This document shows, piece by piece, positions 58,655 through 64,000 of a DNA stretch of 64,000 bases. The stretch is from Zygnema cylindricum. Lineage: Eukaryota; Streptophyta; Zygnematophyceae; Zygnematales; Zygnemataceae. The position numbers and the translations under genes were made by a program. The notes under the pieces are model-generated. The model had not been told where the DNA came from. It saw only the letters and a list, made by a program, of their open reading frames with translations, and made no database searches. The stretch lies in assembly GCA_037447655.1 (NCBI GenBank), contig JBBHKE010002628.1:81281-145280 (forward strand), in the 5' to 3' direction. Each line of letters starts with the position of its first letter. Within the stretch, counting starts at the first letter, position 1.

Positions 58655-59142
58655 CAGAGGTCGCAAAAGTCAACATTTCAGAAACCCGAATCCGACATTT
58701 TTTTTTTTCAAAATCTGAACACCTGAAACCCGGCCGGGCTATCGCACGCTTCTAAATTGTTACCTGGTACCCGATACCTGTTTACGAAAAAAAAAGTTAA
58801 CCGAAACTCGATTTCTCGCGACTACGTACCCGCTCATACCTGAATAAGTACAAAATTAGTGGTACATCTCCCTTATACCTTCCACGATGCCAAAAGTACA
58901 AAGTACAATAATGTTGGATAGTATGGACACCACAGTACCTGCAGTGAAACCTACCTACGAAACCTTCAATTTTTTTTGTTTTTTTCTTGCCCGGCCTTAC
59001 CCAAATTTGTTTTTTTTTTTTCTATATCACCCGGGCGAATCTGGCCGGCCCCCAAAATTTTGCACCCGAATCCGTTTCGAATCCGACGCGGCCGGCCGGG
59101 TACGGATCGGGTACTGATTTGGGTACCCAATTGCGACCTCTG
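58655..59142 (+). mobile_element. hAT-like MITE, CAGAGGTCGCAA family, intact copy
   Basis: Ends CAGAGGTCGCAA and TTGCGACCTCTG are perfect 12-bp inverted repeats. The element is flanked by an exact 8-bp duplication ATCAAAGG (58647-58654 and 59143-59150). It is 488 bp and non-coding, with two T10-T12 runs. The CAGAG terminus and 8-bp duplication fit hAT. It is the reference for the rearranged copies at 3972-5513. Confidence 0.9.
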
Positions 59143-59150
59143 ATCAAAGG

Positions 59151-60840
59151 CCCCTTGTTGATATTTGATATGTACCTAATTTTGAGTACTAGGTTATCGA
59201 TATATCGCTTTCGTATACCGAGAACCTCAATCTCGTTATGGTTTGCCGATATATCGGATTGATAAACCGATATATTTAAAAAGCGATGTATCGAAGGGAA
59301 GTCGGGCTCCAACTATTTTTCCAAAGCCCCCCCCCCCAGGGTCGTGGCGCACGTTGGGGGAAGGGGGGGGGAGGGAGATCTTTCATATGATTTAATATAC
59401 AATAATTACAAACGGAGACCTACCACCCATCAAATACATTGCAATAATTATTGTTGGACTCGGATCGATTTATCGAGCCCTCGGACCATTCGATATCAAA
59501 TCTATTGCTATAAGTTTTTACCCAATATAGGACACTAATTCTTCTACTGTCACTATATTTTTGTTCCATTTGTACGGAAGCAACAAAAAATATTACGGTC
59601 GGCCGCACAGTACAAAACACCGCCCTCGTTATTATGTCAAATATTTTTTTTTGTATGAGCTGACTTATTGTTTTTAACACTATTTTTTGTATTGTTATGG
59701 AAAAAAAAAACTCATTAACATTAATTTTGGTAATTGTGGCACCCGGTGCATATAGACGATATTCATAATTCTAACCTTTAGTGTGGCATATAAGGCTTTA
59801 GTGTTTAGGGTGATTTGTAGTGTTTGTATGGTTTGGTTTTTGTTGTATATAGCTTTTTTTTATAGGCTTTTGCCTTTGTTGTGCTTTAAGTCTTTTAGGA
59901 TTTTGGTCTTTTACCTTTGATGGTCATCGACACTTTTTAGTTACAATAATGTTTTGTACTTGATGGTCTTACCATCCTGATTTTAGAGATAAAATCTTCT
60001 TCTTTCGTATTGTGTCAACTTTGTAACGTGTACGGTGAGCTGGCATCAACAATATTTCATTTGCAATGGAATTCCTGTACTCCCACAACATCCGCCGGTT
60101 GAGGCACTTGCGGGGTTTGGAAATCGTATGAAACATGCAAATTAACGTAAATGCTAACATGATTTTAGTTTATTTTATGCTATTTTTTGCTTCATATTAA
60201 AAAATGTTCGCGCTATTTATGGGTAACAACTATTTAAAACTATTGCATGTGAAAGGCACTTAACGTTGTAATATGAGGTGTCATGTTGACGTTTTGCACG
60301 AAAACAAACTCGTTATCCAAAATGCTAAATTATACGCGAAAACATAATATGAAGTTGCTAACATTAAATATATTTTTTATATTAGCATTAATTCCACTTT
60401 ATTGTTAAAAACACTGCTGTATGATTATGATTTTGACCCAAAAAAAGTCGCGACAAAATGATCGTTTTAAATGTTAATAACAATGTGGAGAAAATGTTAG
60501 TTAAAGTGTTAGTGTATAAAAAAAAAATGTTATTAACTCTATTTTGGGCCTAACGCCAAGATGACCTTATTGCTAATTTACTCATATAACACTAATTTGG
60601 GTACACATTCCCCATTTACGACGGTGATCTATCACGAGACGTGTCTTTATCCTCCACGTGTAGTGATCTTACACGTTTTGTTATTGACTAACCATCTCTC
60701 CGAGGTGGGTGAACGAATACAAAAGAGGATGGAGCGATTGCTTCACGTATGAATACCCAGTTATAATCCAACGGTCAATGTTAACTGACCGGCCTTTGGA
60801 GAATCTTGGTCGGATCTCTTGTAATATTGTTTTTTTGAGG
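59151..60840. other. no gene seen; repeat-rich
   Basis: Contains GATATATCG-type palindromes (59195-59295) and a C-run/G-run pair (59328-59375) like that at 4398-4450, then AT-rich sequence with scattered TTATTAACTCTA motifs of the CACCGCG family (for example near 60530). Confidence 0.45.
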
Positions 60841-61200
60841 GTACAACCAATATGGCTCAGTAAGGTTTTTTTTTCTGTCACTTTCCTCAAAAACTTAAGG
60901 ACGTAATGCTAAAGTTACTACCATACAAAGAAATCGCAAAAATCTAGAGTACAACTTGTGTCATCTTCAAACTTAAGATCTACAGCAAATTGTGGTCTTG
61001 TGTTTTTCGACCCTCTATCACGTCATCTTCACATTTATCCTAAAACACATCGTCGGTTTTATATAAAGTAACAACGCTTTCACAAGTAGAAAAACGTATT
61101 TTCAAGTGTGAAAAGTTTTTAAAAGTTTTTGACGACGAAAAAAAGTACACGGTTGTTTCTTTTTGTCCGCTTGTATTTTGTACATATATTTTTCTTTTTG
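60840..61200 (+). repeat. diverged dispersed repeat, copy 1
   Basis: Shares ordered blocks with 63355-63720: a GTAAGG + T run + CTGTC/CTTGTC start, then GTACAACTTGTGTCAT / GTACAATTTGCGTCAT, ACGTCATCTTCA and CGGTTTTATATAAAGTA / CGATTTTATTTAAAGTA. Same orientation, no coding potential. Confidence 0.6.
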
Positions 61201-61401
61201 TAGGGGTCTCAAGGGTGCAATGCCATTTCACAGAAAGATGAAAAATCCGCAAAGGCGCTTGTTCGTGAGAGATGTGGTGTTCATAACATCCATTAACTTA
61301 CGAAGGACAATAAAAAAAGCAGATTTCTCAAAAATTCATAAAACACCATAAAAACAGAAATATCACGTTTAAAAACCCAATAAGATAAGCAAAAAAAAAG
61401 G

Positions 61402-61407
<6 letters not shown>

Positions 61408-61435
<28 letters not shown>

Positions 61436-61508
61436 GTTTTTTTTTTCTTTGTTTTAGTTTTTTCATCTGGATTTTTTTTTTCTTCTTTTTTTTCTTCTCT
61501 TGTAGGAA

Positions 61509-61542
<34 letters not shown>

Positions 61543-61810
61543 TTTTTTTTCTTTGTTTTAGTTTTTTCATCTGGATTTTTTTTTTCTTCTTTTTTTTCTT
61601 CTCTTGTAGGAAAACATGGTTTAATCGACATGCCACAGTTTAATATACCTTCTCCCTTTCCTTTTTTTTTTTTTTCTTATTATTTTGTTTTTCTTCTTTG
61701 AGAAAAACATGGTTTAATTGATGTAAGCAATTTTTTTTACTGCCTTCTTTTTCCTTTTCTTCTGATTTTTTATTTTTCTTTGGGAAAACATGGTTTAATT
61801 GATGTTTGTA
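61408..61810 (+). repeat. tandem ~95-bp repeats with (TA)n arrays
   Basis: Two nearly identical units (about 61435-61510 and 61540-61615) each hold a T-run, TTTGTTTTAGTTTTTTCATC and CTTCTCTTGTAGGAAAACAT, separated by (TA)n runs of about 13-15 units. AAAACATGGTTTAATYGA recurs three times (about 61612, 61706, 61785). Confidence 0.85.
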
Positions 61811-62161
61811 GATTTGTTTTTCTTCTTGGAGGAGAGAGGGAGGGAGAGAAGGATGGTGAAAGGGAAGGAAAGAGGGAGAGAAGGAAAGAGGGAAAGGGAG
61901 TAAGAGGGAAGGAGAGACTCTCACGCCTCACTTACCTTGTTCACCTTGCCTCTCCTCTCTCCAAACTTCACTACTTTGTGACACCGCATCATTGGAAGGT
62001 GGAGGTAAGCAATGCTAATGCTGGGAAGAATCCAACAAACACGCCTAAATTTGTTTATTTTTATTTTGCAAGGGCCTCAAAAATTCTATGTACATTCATG
62101 GCGAACGGAATGGAGAGGCAAACGCAAAAGCATCTTCTTGAGGCAGAGCTGGAAGGCTATA

Positions 62162-62205
62162 TGTCTACGATGTCACGTAATGACATGCGACGTACCAAAA
62201 CGTTT
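62162..62205 (+). repeat. 44-bp repeat, first of two copies flanking a hAT-like element
   Basis: GTCTACGATGTCACGTAATG continuing ACATGCGACGTACCAAAACG and TTTCAAAA is repeated exactly at about 63120-63163, on the other side of the element 62214-63109. Confidence 0.9.
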
Positions 62206-62213
62206 CAAAAAAT

Positions 62214-63109
62214 TAGTGTTGTGTATCGGTAAAAAACTTATCGCGATAACACCGATACCGATAGTTATCGGTTATCGAACGGTCAGAGCTTCCGATATAT
62301 CGGTCTGGGACCAACAAATTCCATATCGGCGATAACTTAAAAAATATATAGTATGCGTACAATAGTACTTTATAACATACTGTATTATTTTACTGATTTT
62401 ATATAGCGTGGCATGCCACGTATAAAAATCTGTTCCGTTACAGTTTAACTGCGATTTATTACGGTAAACGCGGCACATAAACGTTGGCCGGTTAACTGAA
62501 CAAAAAATTTTACGGCGACGTACGGAAATTTACTAAAAAATTGGTGAACATGGAACTGGAAAAGGACGGCGGACACAAAAGTACAACGGACGCAAAATAA
62601 CATTCTGCGCGCCACCGGAATCGAACGGACGACTTAGAATGAGAAAACACGAGCGGACGGGCCAGCGTGAGCACCGGCATCCCGGAGTGGCTCTTTTGGC
62701 AGCTTTTGCCAAAAAAGCCGATAGATTGACACGTGGCAGGTCCTTAGTGGATCTCAAGGAATTAAGGGACAAAGCCATGGCGTCGGATGTGAAAGGTACA
62801 TCGTTTTTACTGGATCCGTATCAAAATCGTACATATTTCATGGCGGCTACGGTACTTTCTATGCTTGTACACGTCCGGAGAATATGACGAACAGTTGAGT
62901 GTGCAGACCGTACATTTATCTGTACGGTCCGTACAGTTATCGCCGATAATTATCGTTATCGGCATTATCGCCGATAAGTACCCGATATTATCGGCTACTT
63001 ATCGGCGATAAGACCGATGTCGATATATCGTACCAATATATCGATTATTGGATACTCGAAAAAAGGCCCATATCGGTTATCGGCAAATCCTTACCGATAC
63101 ACAACACTA
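62214..63109. mobile_element. hAT-like non-autonomous element, TAGTGTTGTG family (896 bp)
   Basis: Terminal inverted repeats TAGTGTTGTGTATCGGTAA and TTACCGATACACAACACTA are exact and are flanked by an exact 8-bp duplication CAAAAAAT (62206-62213 and 63110-63117). TAGNG ends and 8-bp duplications are hAT hallmarks. Subterminal regions are dense in TATCG/CGATA motifs (possible transposase binding sites). No transposase frame is visible; open frames at 62533-62887 have no recognised motif. Confidence 0.9.
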
Positions 63110-63345
63110 CAAAAAATACGTCTACGATGTCACGTAATGACATGCGACGTACCAAAACGTTTCAAAACATGCGTCGTGTCTTACGCCGTTCCAAAAAATA
63201 AGATGCATTCTTGCGACGTTACAAAAGTTTCAAAAAATAAAGTGCGTCAAGACAGATTGTAGACGTTGACAACCGTCACGGGCATTGTCGACGCATACAA
63301 TCCTCAAATCTTCAAGAAACAATTTCGTTGTTACACATCGGGACA
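63110..63345 (-). repeat. dispersed repeat, reverse partner of 20690-20860
   Basis: Contains, in reverse complement and in order, the blocks AACGAAATTGT, GACAATGCCCGTGACGG, TCTACAATCTGT and CGTCGCATGTCATTACGTGA seen near 20.7-20.85 kb. Confidence 0.6.
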
Positions 63346-63354
63346 TTTAGGGTG

Positions 63355-63720
63355 TGTTCCCATGTGATAAAGTAAGGGTTTTTTCTTGTCTTTGTCGTCC
63401 AAAATAGAGTTTGCAGCGATAAAATCTTCTGCCGTACAGAACAATTGCGAAAACCATGGTACAATTTGCGTCATGTTGAAACTTAGAATGTACTACAGCT
63501 TGTCGTTTTGCTATTTTTGACCCACTGCCAAGTCAAAAAACGTCATCTTCAAAGTTTATTTGAAAACTACTCACTAGTCGATTTTATTTAAAGTATTGGC
63601 TGACCAACGAATTACATTATGTGTTTGCACTTGTTGTAAACTTTCAAAACAATTTCACAAAACGTGAAGTACACACATATAAAAAGAAATTTGCAGCCTG
63701 TACGGACTGATTTCCGTACA
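63355..63720 (+). repeat. diverged dispersed repeat, copy 2
   Basis: Second copy of the repeat at 60840-61200 in the same orientation. No gene is recognised between here and the end of the window. Confidence 0.6.
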
Positions 63721-64000
63721 GGTGCCACGGAGGGGTCTCGAGCAACGTTTCAAAAGCGAAGTCCGTGAAGACGCCTTCCTTCCCTCTCCCTCTCACACCA
63801 TCAGTTTCATTTCTCACTTTTTCAAGCGAAATATGACAATATCGTAACGTGATAAAAGAGCTTCGGGAAATAATTCTTTCGAATACCTTTGGGCATAATT
63901 TCATGGCAAGTCGAGTGAGAAAAGCTGAAAAAACGAAATCGAGAAGCCATGGCCGAAAGTTCTTGAAACAATGACGTCGACGTTATCACAAGTGAGCATG

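Noticed and set aside
62600-62660. Possible tRNA 3' half (GTTCGATTCC-like B box on the minus strand)
   Set aside because: No matching acceptor stem, D-arm or clear anticodon arm; it lies inside a hAT-like element and the match is short.

Overview
This is nuclear DNA from a eukaryote with many long introns, almost certainly a streptophyte (green-plant lineage). The evidence is a plant-type Mediator subunit 25 (PFT1/MED25-like), a plant-type pyruvate-kinase-like protein, GT-AG introns with conserved exon phase, plant-style Ty3/gypsy and LINE relics and many small DNA transposons. The very large purine/pyrimidine simple-sequence tracts suggest a big, repeat-rich genome such as a charophyte alga; that last step is inference. 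Two 10-N gaps (19843-19852 and 56491-56500) show this is scaffolded sequence, so linkage across them is less certain.

Layout. (1) 1-5.5 kb: a broken Ty3/gypsy pol region with a probable 3' LTR, then a foldback and nested DNA transposons. (2) 7.2-19.3 kb, minus strand: a MED25 gene whose N-terminal von Willebrand A domain, Gly/Met-rich linker and C-terminal activator-interacting domain can all be read exon by exon; its introns are filled with (GGGAGA)n/(TCCC)n-type tracts. (3) 20.9-23.1 kb: a cluster of three copies of one short inverted-repeat transposon plus a second family. (4) 23.6-40.7 kb, plus strand: a gene of at least 23 phase-consistent exons for a large helical protein that I cannot name with confidence. 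(5) 44.7-51.0 kb, plus strand: a pyruvate-kinase-family gene with a transit-like N-terminal extension. (6) 52.3-54.1 kb, minus strand: a decayed LINE reverse transcriptase. (7) 54.1-56.5 kb: an extremely AT-rich block ending in poly-T and a gap. (8) 56.5-64 kb: one isolated glycosyltransferase-like exon, then repeats and three recognisable transposon insertions.

The three well-supported genes are housekeeping/regulatory and show no operon-like relationship. The most interesting signals are: tandem duplications that straddle exon-intron boundaries in all three genes; several families of short non-autonomous transposons that can be defined by their ends and target-site duplications (hAT-like with 8-bp duplications, Tc1/mariner-like at TA); and frame slips in the MED25 linker at long G runs, which look like assembly error or recent decay.
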